Below are positions 39,698 through 48,079 of a stretch of 64,000 bases of DNA, piece by piece. Under the pieces are notes generated by a model that saw only the letters and a list, made by a program, of their open reading frames with translations, was not told where the DNA came from and did no database searches. Both the position numbers and the translations under genes were made by a program. Each line of letters begins with the position of its first letter. Position 1 is the stretch's first letter. The DNA comes from Deinococcota bacterium (GTDB lineage: Bacteria > Deinococcota > Deinococci > Deinococcales > Trueperaceae): contig CAUJFI010000018.1 of NCBI GenBank assembly GCA_963170125.1, positions 42,847 to 106,846 on the forward strand. Direction: 5' to 3'.

Positions 39698-41209
39698 ATG
39701 CATCGGATCAAATGGTTGCTACTCTCGCTAGTCGCTCTGGTTCTCATGTCGGCCAACGCGGAGAAGCTGACGTTCGTTCTGGACGTCACGGAGAACCGGT
39801 CGGACGAGGGGCAGGCCATCGTCGCCCAGCTCCAGGCCATAGGCATCGACGCGTCCCTGCGGGTCTGGCAGACAACGGTCCTGAGGGACGAGATGCTGGC
39901 CGGCACACGCGCAGCCTCCACCTCCGACTGGGGCAGCGCCTACTTCGACCCGTTCGATCTCGCCATCCCGAAGCTTCGCACCAAGGACCGCGGCAACTAC
40001 TCCTTCTACTCGAACGCCGCCGTCGATGAGGCCTTCCGCGTCGCCTCTACCTCGATCGACGACGCTACGCGCGAGCAAGCCTACCTGACGGCGCAGCGCC
40101 AGATCTTCGCTGACGCCCCCTTGGTGTTCGGGTACGTGCTACAGAACATCGAGGCCGCGTCGGACAGCGTCCAGGGCTGGGAGCCCGCGGCCGACAACAG
40201 CGAGAACTTCTCGCGAGTGTCCGTCATCGGGTCCGACACGCTCGTGATCGGGATGCGCGTCAACGCGGTCGTGACGCTTGACCCGGCCATGTACCGCGAC
40301 CGCGACACCGAAGCGGTCCTCCGCAACATCTTCGACGCCCTGACCATCCCCACGGCCGAGGGTCAGGTGCAACCCCACCTGGCTACGGCGTGGCGCGTCA
40401 TCGACCCGCTGACCTACGAGTTCGACCTGCGCTCGGGCGTCACCTTCAGCAACGGCGAACCCTTGGACGCCGACGACGTCGTCTTCACCTTCGAGCGCAT
40501 CCTCACGGAGGGTGCCATCGATGGCGCGACGAGCCCGCGTGCGGGCCTGCTGGGTCCCATCGACCATGTCGAGAAGGTCGACGCGACCACCGTTCGCTTC
40601 GTCTACAAGGAGACGTTCCCGCAGGAACTCGTATTGCAGGCGCTCACGCACTTCCAGATCGTGCCGAAGGACTACCTGACCGAGGTGGGCGTAGCCGCGT
40701 TCACCGCCAAGCCCATCGGCTCCGGCCCCTTCGTCTACGCGCGCGGCGCGCTCGATTCGCAGGTCGTGCTCGAGGCCAACCCCACGCACTGGAACGGCGC
40801 GCCGAAGCTGAAGAGCGTCGTGTGGCAGATGATGCCGGAGGCGTCGACGCGCATCGCCGCGCTTCTCGCCGGCGAGGTCCAGGTGATCCAGGCCGTTCCG
40901 CCCGACCTCGTCGAGCGCATCGCCAGCGTGCCGGGCGTCGCCGTCCATACCGCTCTGGGAACGCGCTCCTACCAGATCGAGCTGAACAACGCCGCCGCCC
41001 CGTTCGATGACACCCGCGTGCGCCAGGCACTGAACTACGCGATCGACTGGGACAGCATCCTGAAGAACATCTACCGCGGCTACGCCGACAGGCTGTCAAC
41101 GGTGTTCCTGCCAAGCGGGTTCGGCTACGCCGAGGACCTGGCGCCGTACCCGTACGACCCGAACAAGGCCAAGGAGCTCCTCCGCCAAGCCGGCTACGAG
41201 ACGAACTGA
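39698..41209 (+). CDS. Circularly permuted ABC peptide-type substrate-binding protein (SBP_bac_5)
   Basis: A 503-aa protein from ATG 39698 (AAGGAGGACGGC before it) with signal peptide MHRIKWLLLSLVALVLMSAN. The mature part begins with what is normally the C-terminal portion of this family: EKLTFVLDVTENRSDEGQAI, DASLRVWQ, YSNAAVDEAFRVASTSIDDA and FADAPLVFGYV (residues 22-175). Only after that comes the normal N-terminal portion, from TLVIGMRVNAVVTLDPAMYR through WRVIDPLTYEFDLRSG and LDADDVVFTFERIL. The protein ends at YDPNKAKELLRQAGY plus ETN, where the first part would normally continue. Together the pieces make one full-length protein. Two Dpp-type permeases follow. The substrate is unknown. 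Confidence 0.85.
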   Translation: MHRIKWLLLSLVALVLMSANAEKLTFVLDVTENRSDEGQAIVAQLQAIGIDASLRVWQTTVLRDEMLAGTRAASTSDWGSAYFDPFDLAIPKLRTKDRGNYSFYSNAAVDEAFRVASTSIDDATREQAYLTAQRQIFADAPLVFGYVLQNIEAASDSVQGWEPAADNSENFSRVSVIGSDTLVIGMRVNAVVTLDPAMYRDRDTEAVLRNIFDALTIPTAEGQVQPHLATAWRVIDPLTYEFDLRSGVTFSNGEPLDADDVVFTFERILTEGAIDGATSPRAGLLGPIDHVEKVDATTVRFVYKETFPQELVLQALTHFQIVPKDYLTEVGVAAFTAKPIGSGPFVYARGALDSQVVLEANPTHWNGAPKLKSVVWQMMPEASTRIAALLAGEVQVIQAVPPDLVERIASVPGVAVHTALGTRSYQIELNNAAAPFDDTRVRQALNYAIDWDSILKNIYRGYADRLSTVFLPSGFGYAEDLAPYPYDPNKAKELLRQAGYETN

Positions 41210-41224
41210 CCGGCGGCTCATCTG

Positions 41225-41253
41225 GGTGGCGCCTCAAAGTTAGGGGCGCCACC
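41225..41253 (+). terminator. Intercistronic hairpin between binding protein and permease genes
   Basis: A 9-bp perfect stem GGTGGCGCC/GGCGCCACC with an 11-nt loop, followed by TTAATGTTTACC. The U-tract is weak. Such hairpins often protect binding-protein mRNA or reduce permease expression relative to the binding protein. Confidence 0.55.
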
Positions 41254-41330
41254 TTAATGTTTACCTTGAGGGAGTCCGGACCCGGTCGCGCGCGGGCCAC
41301 CCCGCCTCGGACCGGAAGTACGAGGAACCC

Positions 41331-42338
41331 ATGCGCCTGACGAAGCTGCTCGAACGCGTGCTGTCCGCCGTCCCCGTCGCCCTCGGGGTAGCGATCCTCG
41401 CCTTCCTGTTCCTGCGCTTTCTCCCGGGCGACCCGGTGGAGATCATGCTGGGCGACACCCAGGTGTCGCAGCAGCAGCTGGCCGCGCTGCGCAGCCAGCT
41501 CAACCTCGACAAGCCACTCCTCACCCAACTCGGCATCTTCCTGTCGGGCCTCCTGCGAGGCGACCTCGGCGAGAGCATCGTCAAGCACGCGCCCGTGGCG
41601 AAGCTCATCGGCGACACGCTCCCCGCCACGATCGAGCTCACCCTCGCGACGGTCCTGGTTGGCATCCTCATCGCCCTGCCGGTTGGCATCATCAGCGCCG
41701 TGCGATCGGGCTCGTGGCTGGACCGCACCGTGCTGTCCGGCGCCCTCGTCGGGATCAGCATGCCGGCGTTCTGGTTCGGCCTAATCATGATCCTCCTGTT
41801 CGCGGTCGAGCTAAGGGTCCTGCCGACGTCGGGCCGCATCGCCGCCGCCATGGTAGTCGACCGGACCACCGGCTTCATGTTGGTAGACACGTTGCTGGCC
41901 GGCGATCTCAAGGCCTTCGGGGTAGCCCTCAAGCACCTCGTCCTGCCGGCCCTGACGTTGGGTGTGGTGTTCGCAGCCGTGCTCGCGCGCGTGGTGCGCA
42001 CCTCGATGCTCGAGGTCCTCAGCAAGGATTACGTGACGACGGCGCGCGCCAAGGGCCTGCGCGAGTGGGGCGTCATTCTCAAGCATGCGCTGCGCAACGC
42101 CCTCATCCCGGCGCTCACGGTCACGGGCCTGCAGTTCGGCGAGTTGCTCGGCGGAAACATGATCGTCGAGACGGTCTTCGCGTGGCCGGGCCTCGGTAGA
42201 CTCGTCGTCAGCTCCATCTTCGCGCGCGACTACGTGGTCGTGCAGGCGGCCGTCATGCTCTACGCTCTCACGTACGTAGGGGCCAACCTCGTGGTCGATG
42301 CGTTGTACACGCTCCTGAACCCCCGGATAGCGTTGTGA
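41331..42338 (+). CDS. ABC transporter permease, DppB type
   Basis: A 335-aa protein with about six membrane segments. The N-terminal LKLLERVLSAV-like region and FLRFLPGDPVEIML are typical of DppB/OppB. The ATPase-contacting EAA loop is ARAKGLREWGVILKHALRNA. LIPALTVTGLQFGELLGGNM and ETVFAWPGLGRLV follow. It forms half of the channel with the next gene, which it overlaps by 4 bp (GTGA). No DppD/DppF ATPase gene is in the window, so a shared ATPase is likely. Confidence 0.92.
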   Translation: MRLTKLLERVLSAVPVALGVAILAFLFLRFLPGDPVEIMLGDTQVSQQQLAALRSQLNLDKPLLTQLGIFLSGLLRGDLGESIVKHAPVAKLIGDTLPATIELTLATVLVGILIALPVGIISAVRSGSWLDRTVLSGALVGISMPAFWFGLIMILLFAVELRVLPTSGRIAAAMVVDRTTGFMLVDTLLAGDLKAFGVALKHLVLPALTLGVVFAAVLARVVRTSMLEVLSKDYVTTARAKGLREWGVILKHALRNALIPALTVTGLQFGELLGGNMIVETVFAWPGLGRLVVSSIFARDYVVVQAAVMLYALTYVGANLVVDALYTLLNPRIAL

Positions 42339-43201
42339 ACCGCGCGCTGAGGGTGCTGGCGACGCCGCTGGGCCGCATCAGCGCTACCGTGGTGGCCGTG
42401 TACGTGCTCGCCGCCGTCCTGGCGCCGGTGCTGGCTCCCTACGGTCCGGACACGGGCGACCTGACCCGGCGCCTGGCTCCACCATCCGCGCAGCACTGGT
42501 TCGGGACGGACTCGCTCGGCCGCGACATCCTCACCAGGACCCTCTACGGGGCGCGCGTCTCACTGCTCATCGGCGTCCTCACGGTAGCGATCACCGCCGT
42601 GTTCGGGACCGCGCTCGGCGCCCTCGGCGGCTTCTACCGCGGCGCCTTCGACGCGGTGGTCGGCCGGCTGACGGAGCTGCTCCTCGCCTTCCCTTACCTG
42701 ATCTTCGCCATCGGCATGATGGCGTTCCTCGGGCCCGGGTTCGCTAACCTCGTGGCCGCCCTCTCGCTCAAGGGGTGGGTGGAGTTCTACCGGCTGGCGC
42801 GCGGCGAGACCCTCGACCAGGCGGAGAGGGAGTACGTGGAGGCCTCGCGGGCGCTCGGCCAGAAACGGCCGCGCACGCTCTTCAGGGAAGTCCTCCCCAA
42901 CGTGCTGCCCGCCGTCAGCGTGCTGAGCACGCTGCGGATCGGCTACTTCATGGTCCTCGAAGCGTCGCTCAGCTTCCTCGGGGTCGGGATCCCGCCCAAC
43001 ATCCCGGCCTGGGGCTCGATGATCGCCGAGGGTCGCGGCGTGCTGTTCATCGCCTGGTGGGTCAGCACGATCCCTGGCATCGCCCTGCTCGTCCTCGTCC
43101 TGGCCATCAACCTGCTCGGCGAGAGCCTGCAGGAGGCCTACGCGCCCAGGAGCAAGAACCGCCGCGGCTTCGGCCGCCCGGTCGTCGGCAAGGTCCGCTG
43201 A
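42335..43201 (+). CDS. ABC transporter permease, DppC type
   Basis: A 288-aa protein starting at GTG 42335. HWFGTDSLGRDILTRTLYGA near the N-terminus is the OppC-type signature. The EAA loop reads YVEASRALGQKRPRTLFREV followed by LPNVLP, and the end LAINLLGESLQEAYAP is typical. It pairs with the DppB-type permease to import the ligand of the permuted binding protein. Confidence 0.92.
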   Translation: MNRALRVLATPLGRISATVVAVYVLAAVLAPVLAPYGPDTGDLTRRLAPPSAQHWFGTDSLGRDILTRTLYGARVSLLIGVLTVAITAVFGTALGALGGFYRGAFDAVVGRLTELLLAFPYLIFAIGMMAFLGPGFANLVAALSLKGWVEFYRLARGETLDQAEREYVEASRALGQKRPRTLFREVLPNVLPAVSVLSTLRIGYFMVLEASLSFLGVGIPPNIPAWGSMIAEGRGVLFIAWWVSTIPGIALLVLVLAINLLGESLQEAYAPRSKNRRGFGRPVVGKVR

Positions 43202-43225
43202 CAAGGACCGCGCCAGGGAGGCACC

Positions 43226-43966
43226 ATGCGTCCACCTGTCATCGGGATCACCGTTCACGTCGCCGAGGTCATGGCGAAGGAAGGGCATCCGGAGTGGCGT
43301 TTCCAGGTCGGCGCCCGCTACGCCGAGGCCGTCCGGGAGGCCGGTGGCCTCCCACTGCTGGTGCCGACGCACGCCGCGGCCTCCGCGCAAGCGGCGGACG
43401 TGATCGCCGCCATGGACGCCGTCCTGCTCAGCGGCGGCGGGAGCATCCCGAGCCGGTACTTCCTCGACCACCCCGACCCGAGCCTGCGCGAGACGAACCC
43501 CGAGCGCTACGACTTCGAGGTCGAGCTCGTCCGCCTGGCCTGGGCGAACCGGACGCCGCTACTCGGCATCTGCCGCGGCCACCAGACCATCGCCGAGGCG
43601 CTCGGCGGCACCATCCGGCGCGACCTGAGCCGCGCGGGCGCCAAGAGCCACTACCAGACCGAACCCCCGACCGTGACCACCCACACGGTCGCGCTGACGG
43701 GCGGCAGCGCCCTGGCCGACTGGCTCGGCGCCGAAGCCGCGGTCAACAGCTTCCACCGCCAGGTCGTCGACCGCCCGCCGCCGGGCTGGCGGACGACCGC
43801 CGTCTCCGACGACGGTTGGACCGAGGCGATCGAGGCCGAAGAAGGGTTCGGGCTCGGCGTGCAGTTCCACCCCGAGTGGCTGTCGGACCGCCACCCAGGC
43901 TTTCGGCGGGTGTTCGAGGAGTTCGTTCTCGCCGCCAAACGCTACTCGGGAGGCGCCGGCGGCTAG
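43226..43966 (+). CDS. Class I glutamine amidotransferase-like gamma-glutamyl hydrolase (peptidase C26, PuuD-like)
   Basis: A 246-aa protein after GGGAGGCACC. The nucleophile is Cys116 in LLGICRGHQ, and the dyad His215 and Glu217 lie in VQFHPEW. Length and an early PVIGITVHVAEV strand match the C26 family that cuts gamma-glutamyl amides, such as PuuD in putrescine breakdown. It follows the permeases by 24 bp, so the transported compound may carry a gamma-glutamyl or similar amide. The precise substrate is not shown by sequence. Confidence 0.85.
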   Translation: MRPPVIGITVHVAEVMAKEGHPEWRFQVGARYAEAVREAGGLPLLVPTHAAASAQAADVIAAMDAVLLSGGGSIPSRYFLDHPDPSLRETNPERYDFEVELVRLAWANRTPLLGICRGHQTIAEALGGTIRRDLSRAGAKSHYQTEPPTVTTHTVALTGGSALADWLGAEAAVNSFHRQVVDRPPPGWRTTAVSDDGWTEAIEAEEGFGLGVQFHPEWLSDRHPGFRRVFEEFVLAAKRYSGGAGG

Positions 43967-44033
43967 CCCGGGTACAGGCGGGGCGGGTCGTGCCACGCGC
44001 TCGCGGGCGTCGACGGCTTCGGCTGGCGGCGCC

Positions 44034-44891
44034 TCAATCCCTGTTGAACTGCTGCCATGCGCGCTCCGCCTGGGCGAGCCGCGCCGCGGCGCCGGGCAAG
44101 GCCGCCTCGGTGAGCGTGAGCAGGGCGTGGCTGACGCTGACGAGCGCCGTGTACGAGTCCAACACGCCCGTGCTCCCCACGTGGGCCCGCAACACGCTGG
44201 TCCCGGGGGGGACGTCGTTGCCCGGGCTGGCGTCCGTGAGGACCGCGACGCCAACCCCGACGTCGGCGAGGAACCGCAGGGTGCGCTGGACTTCCTGGGA
44301 GTGGCGCCGCAACGAGACGACGAGCACGAAGTCCTCCGGCCCGAGGTCGAACAGGAGGTCCACCGCCGTGCCGCTGACCGGGGGCGCCACGTCGACGCGC
44401 TCGCGCATGGTGCGCAGCACCAACCCCAGGTGCAGCGCGATCGGGTGCGAGAAGCGCCGACCGAACAGGAGGACGCGGCGGGCGCCCGCCAAGGCGCCGG
44501 CCGTAGCCTCGAGCGCCGTCAGGTCGAGGTGCTGGTAGCTCTGCCCCAGGTTCTGCACCTCGCGTCGGTAGACGGCCTGGACCGTATCGCGCTCCTGGGT
44601 GCCGACGTCGCTCAGGACCAGCTCGCGCTGCATGGCGACGGTAGTCAGGTACGCCACCCGCGCCTGCTCCTGCAGCTCGGGGAAGCCCGTGAAGCCCAGG
44701 CCCTGGGCGAACCGGACGATGGTGGAGCGGTGCACGCCCAGCTCCTTGGCGAGGTCCGTGCTCGACAGGTAGCCCCAACGTTCCTGCTGGTCCACGAGGT
44801 GCGCTGCCAGGCGGCGCTCCTGCGGGGTCAGGCGGTCCGCCGCCCTATCGAGCCGCGCCCGTAGCTCGTCCGCCTGCTGCTCCGAACTCAT
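44034..44891 (-). CDS. RpiR-family transcriptional regulator (HTH_6 + SIS)
   Basis: A 285-aa protein. The N-terminal HTH (about 15-75) reads LTPQERRLAAHLVDQQERWG, then STDLAKELGVHRSTIVRFAQ and LGFTGFPELQEQAR, the RpiR pattern. The C-terminal SIS domain (about 120-250) has RRVLLFGRRFSHPIALHLGL and FVLVVSLRRHSQEVQRTLRF. SIS domains of this family normally sense phosphosugars. It lies between the ABC operon and the AtuA/DUF4387 operon, whose promoters share a sequence element, so it probably regulates both. Confidence 0.88.
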   Translation of the reverse strand: MSSEQQADELRARLDRAADRLTPQERRLAAHLVDQQERWGYLSSTDLAKELGVHRSTIVRFAQGLGFTGFPELQEQARVAYLTTVAMQRELVLSDVGTQERDTVQAVYRREVQNLGQSYQHLDLTALEATAGALAGARRVLLFGRRFSHPIALHLGLVLRTMRERVDVAPPVSGTAVDLLFDLGPEDFVLVVSLRRHSQEVQRTLRFLADVGVGVAVLTDASPGNDVPPGTSVLRAHVGSTGVLDSYTALVSVSHALLTLTEAALPGAAARLAQAERAWQQFNRD

Positions 44892-44961
44892 GCGGCCCAG
44901 CGTAACCGGCTGGCGCGAAGAGGCGACGCCAAGCTTCGCTCCCGAGGCCTCGGCGCGGTCG

Positions 44962-45285
44962 TCAGTCGACCGGGACCTCCACGCTCAGGAGCGGCGCGTA
45001 CTGCTGGGCGCCGAAGATGTCGGAGTCGCCGGCACTGCCGCTCGGTCGTCCGCGAAGGATGGTGAACTTGATGGCGAAGGCCGGGTCGTACGCCACGAAG
45101 TCCGTGATCCGCGCCGGGTCGATGCGGTAGAGCTCTGCCACGGAGGCACGGCTCAGGACACCGCTCCCTTTCACCAGCTCGTAGTTCGCGCGGTCGCGGA
45201 AGATCACGTCGAACGTTATCCGGTCGACGCCCGCGTTCTTGCTGCGGATGGTCTTGGCCAGCTCTGAAAGCTTCCTACTGGCCAT
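44962..45285 (-). CDS. DUF4387 protein
   Basis: A 107-aa protein starting in a TGATG overlap with the AtuA-like gene. MASRKLSELAKTIRSKNAGV, then DRITFDVIFRDRANYELVKG, followed by VAELYRIDPARITDFVAYDP, is the DUF4387 pattern. This family is usually encoded beside, or fused to, AtuA/DUF1446 proteins, as here. It is probably a subunit or partner of that protein. The chemistry is not known to me. Confidence 0.85.
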   Translation of the reverse strand: MASRKLSELAKTIRSKNAGVDRITFDVIFRDRANYELVKGSGVLSRASVAELYRIDPARITDFVAYDPAFAIKFTILRGRPSGSAGDSDIFGAQQYAPLLSVEVPVD

Positions 45286-46697
45286 CAGCGACCACCCGAC
45301 CCGGCGGCAGCCAGACCGACCTCGGCGGTATGGAGCTCGAACAGCTCCAACGGGTCGGCGACCGCGACGGTGTGGTTGAGGGTCCAGCGGTACGCCGGGC
45401 TCACGCGCGTCACCTCGTCGAGGGGGAAGGCCACCCCGCCGGCCGTGCCCTTCACGTCGGGCAGGCGCGCGTAGAACATCTGGCGCGTGCCGGTGAGGGT
45501 GACCTCCTCGGCCATCTCCGCCGTAGGCGCCACGCCGAACACCATGATGCCCAGCTCATGCCCGGGGCTGTCGCGGAGCGGCTCCATCTCTCCCATCACG
45601 CCGTCGCGCCCGTAGACCTGGTAATGCAGCTCGTAGCCGGCGCTCTCGGGCTCGCCGAACCGCTCCCTGACCTGCTGCTTCGCCCAGCCGATGACCTCGT
45701 CGATGCGCGCGATGGTGTATGGGTCCCGGACGCCGGCGAAGCCCATGTAGCGCTCTCCCACCTTGCCGGAGCCCTCGAGCTTGACCCGCACCTTGTCGGC
45801 CCTCACGAACCGGGGGCCCGTGACGCGCGTGGTGCGTTCGTCGTACTGCTCGTAGCGGCAGTCCGTCATGTCGAGCATGCCGCCGGCCACGTACTCGTAG
45901 AAGGGGTTGGAGCGCTCGTACATCGCATGGCCGGCGACGGACGCGATCGTGCAGCGCTGGTCGGGATGCATCGCGGTCACCTTCACGTCGTCGAAGCCGA
46001 TCTCACCGATGACGCTCTCCTTGCCGGCGTACGGCTCCGCGTTGAAGGACGCGCATTCGAGGACCTTGCCCAGGTAGTAGGCGAGCGACTCGGGGTAGCC
46101 GGCGCGGATGGCGGGCGCGGCGAAGATCACGGCGTCCGAGCTGCGGCCCCCGATGATCACGTCCGCTCCGCGGTTCAGGAGCTCCAGGTAGGGGTGCACG
46201 CCCGCGACGGCCACGATGCGGGCGGTGGCCTCCAGTTCCTGCGGCGTCAGGTCGCCCCGGCCGTCGAGCCCCTCGACCGCCTCGCCGCTACTCATCTTGG
46301 CCTGGAGGTAGCCCTTCGGGACCTCCGAGTAGAAGTAGCCGAGCTTGAACGGCTTCAGGCGATGCTGAGCGGCGATGTCGCGGATCATCTGCACGTACAT
46401 GTCCACTCTGCTGTTGGTGCCGGTGTCGCCCGCCGAGCCTATGAGCATGGGGACACCGAGCTTGCGTGCCGCCAGCAGCATGTGTTCCAGGTCGTGCCGC
46501 TGCCACTCCTTGGGGGAGGTCGACGTGTCCGTGCCGAGCGGAACCGGACCGATGTCGTCCGAGCCGGAGTCGGCCAGGATGAAGTCTGGGCGCGTGGCGA
46601 CGCCGAGCTCGAAGCTGGGCACCTTGATCGGCGCGAAGCCGAGGTGACCGTTCGGACAAAGGAACCTGAGCGTAGGTCCGGCGTTGCTGCTCATCAT
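45285..46697 (-). CDS. AtuA/DUF1446-family protein
   Basis: A 470-aa protein from ATG 46697 (GAGAGGACTGC upstream). The longer frame is in a region with the promoter and is rejected. Conserved blocks include ILADSGSDDIGPVPLGTDTS, LIGSAGDTGTNSRVD, ELLNRGADVIIGGRSSDAVI and CASFNAEPYAGKESVIGEIG, which match the acyclic-terpene-utilisation AtuA family. Context here (ABC importer, amidohydrolase-like enzyme, RpiR) does not suggest terpene use. It is more likely a catabolic step for an imported metabolite. It is translationally coupled to DUF4387. Confidence 0.85.
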   Translation of the reverse strand: MMSSNAGPTLRFLCPNGHLGFAPIKVPSFELGVATRPDFILADSGSDDIGPVPLGTDTSTSPKEWQRHDLEHMLLAARKLGVPMLIGSAGDTGTNSRVDMYVQMIRDIAAQHRLKPFKLGYFYSEVPKGYLQAKMSSGEAVEGLDGRGDLTPQELEATARIVAVAGVHPYLELLNRGADVIIGGRSSDAVIFAAPAIRAGYPESLAYYLGKVLECASFNAEPYAGKESVIGEIGFDDVKVTAMHPDQRCTIASVAGHAMYERSNPFYEYVAGGMLDMTDCRYEQYDERTTRVTGPRFVRADKVRVKLEGSGKVGERYMGFAGVRDPYTIARIDEVIGWAKQQVRERFGEPESAGYELHYQVYGRDGVMGEMEPLRDSPGHELGIMVFGVAPTAEMAEEVTLTGTRQMFYARLPDVKGTAGGVAFPLDEVTRVSPAYRWTLNHTVAVADPLELFELHTAEVGLAAAGSGGR

Positions 46698-46749
46698 GCA
46701 GTCCTCTCGCGACCCGTACTGGCTGGGCTGGCGCCCACCCGACATTATC

Positions 46750-46816
46750 TGTTGCAGGCTGTCAATCTTGACAGCATCTGTTGCACAAACATAGCAGAGC
46801 GTCTTGCGGCGGTCAA
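46750..46816 (-). promoter_or_regulatory. Promoter and operator region of the AtuA/DUF4387 operon
   Basis: On the minus strand, TTGACC (46811-46816), a 17-bp spacer and TATGTT (46788-46793) form the promoter. TATGTTTGTGCAACAG (46778-46793) matches the element at 39591-39606 in 15 of 16 positions. A perfect palindrome CTGTCAATCTTGACAG (46759-46774) and a further TGTTGCA (46750-46756) follow. These are likely binding sites of the RpiR regulator. Confidence 0.7.
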
Positions 46817-46831
46817 CGGCGCAGGAGCCCT

Positions 46832-46837
46832 TAGCAT
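46832..46837 (+). promoter_or_regulatory. -10 element of a leaderless promoter for the secreted protein at 46843
   Basis: TAGCAT lies 5 nt before ATG 46843 with no ribosome site. It is divergent from, and close to, the AtuA promoter, so regulation could be shared. Confidence 0.5.
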
Positions 46838-46842
46838 GGGCC

Positions 46843-48072
46843 ATGTCCCGCACCGCGCGTCGCATCGCCGGGGCGCCCCGCCCCGACCGACTCGTCTTGC
46901 ACGTAGTCGTCGCCTTCCTGGCGCTCTCTGGCGCCCCGGCCTTCGCCCAGCTGCCCGCCTTCCTCCAGGTGGGCTCGCGCCTCACGTGGGACGCGGGCGG
47001 CTCGAGCCTGTCCGGGAGCCGTTTCGTGCCGGACCCGAACGGTTGGGTCTGGCAGAACGACCAGTGGAACCGGGTCGAGGCGACGTACGGCGGCGGGGGC
47101 GTCGGGCTCGTCCAGGTCGACATCCTGGCGGCCGGAGCCGAGGGCCTCGTCGGCGACGTCCGGAGCTACCTCAACACCGACCTCCAGTCGGGCAGCTACG
47201 CCCTGAGCGGAGTGGACGTCGCGGTGGGCGACGCCGGCTCCCTGAGCCCCTACTGGATGGCGCCGGCCCGGCTCGCCGCCATGCAGCCCGGCTTCGACGG
47301 CATGACGCGTGTGTGGCGCGGGCCGCGCCTCATCAACGGGACGCAGTTCGACACCGTGTCCATCGCGACGATGTCGCAAGCGAGCTACTCGAGCAACACC
47401 TACGACGTCGCTTCCGGGCTGCTGCTCTTCGGCGGCAACATGGACGCCCAGCCCGGCGTGATGGCCACCGACCCTAACGGCACGGTCGTGTTCCAGAACC
47501 AGGGCGCGATCAGCTACAGCCACCTGCTCTTCCTCGGCACCAGGCAGTTGCAGGTGCCGTGGGCGGACCGACCGGCGCCCGACTGGGCCGCGCCAGGCGT
47601 GACCATCCTCTACCAGGGGCAGAGCCGTGCCGAGATCGCGGGAGGCGGAGGCCTACCGCCCCTGCCCGGCTCTGCCATGACGATCAGCTACGTGTTCACC
47701 CACCGCCTTGGCCGCGCGCTGCTCGGCTATCAGGTCTCCCAGCTGGCCACCACCCAGGGCCTCCCGCCCGATCAGGTCAAGCTGAACCGCGCGTTCGGCA
47801 GTGCGGCCATAGACGGCCTGTGGGCCGCGCCCGACGCGCTAGCCAGGCTCCAGGCCGGCCAGGTCCTCGATCAGGACCCGTTCACCGGCATACGGGTCTA
47901 CTTCGGTGGCGTGCAGAACGGCGCCGCCCTCGTCGTGTACGAGGGTCGTGGTGACGCGCTCGAGAACTATTACGACCCGAGCTCCGGGTTCCTGGTGTTC
48001 ACGCGCTACCGCAAGCAGGCCGCGAACGTTGGCTTCCAGGTGAACGAGCTCTGGTACACGGGCACGCAGTGA
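46843..48072 (+). CDS. Secreted protein of unknown function
   Basis: A 409-aa protein. The signal peptide (residues about 1-35) ends FLALSGAPAFAQ. The mature protein is beta-rich and begins QLPAFLQVGSRLTWDAGGSS, with repeated lipocalin- or barrel-like strands and two late YDPSSGFLVFTRYR and YDVASGLLLFGGNMD segments that look like an internal duplication (Y-D-x-x-S-G-x-L). No named domain is recognised. Periplasmic or outer-surface location is expected. Confidence 0.65.
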   Translation: MSRTARRIAGAPRPDRLVLHVVVAFLALSGAPAFAQLPAFLQVGSRLTWDAGGSSLSGSRFVPDPNGWVWQNDQWNRVEATYGGGGVGLVQVDILAAGAEGLVGDVRSYLNTDLQSGSYALSGVDVAVGDAGSLSPYWMAPARLAAMQPGFDGMTRVWRGPRLINGTQFDTVSIATMSQASYSSNTYDVASGLLLFGGNMDAQPGVMATDPNGTVVFQNQGAISYSHLLFLGTRQLQVPWADRPAPDWAAPGVTILYQGQSRAEIAGGGGLPPLPGSAMTISYVFTHRLGRALLGYQVSQLATTQGLPPDQVKLNRAFGSAAIDGLWAAPDALARLQAGQVLDQDPFTGIRVYFGGVQNGAALVVYEGRGDALENYYDPSSGFLVFTRYRKQAANVGFQVNELWYTGTQ

Positions 48073-48079
48073 GCCTCGT

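Noticed and set aside
42775..44538. 587-aa forward frame over the DppC permease, hydrolase and regulator genes
   Set aside because: It spans genes with clear motifs in other frames and has low-complexity Arg/Pro composition.
45330..47477. 715-aa forward frame opposite the AtuA-like gene
   Set aside because: It has the Arg/His/Gly-rich composition of a shadow frame in GC-rich DNA, lies opposite a recognised family and also covers the divergent promoter region.
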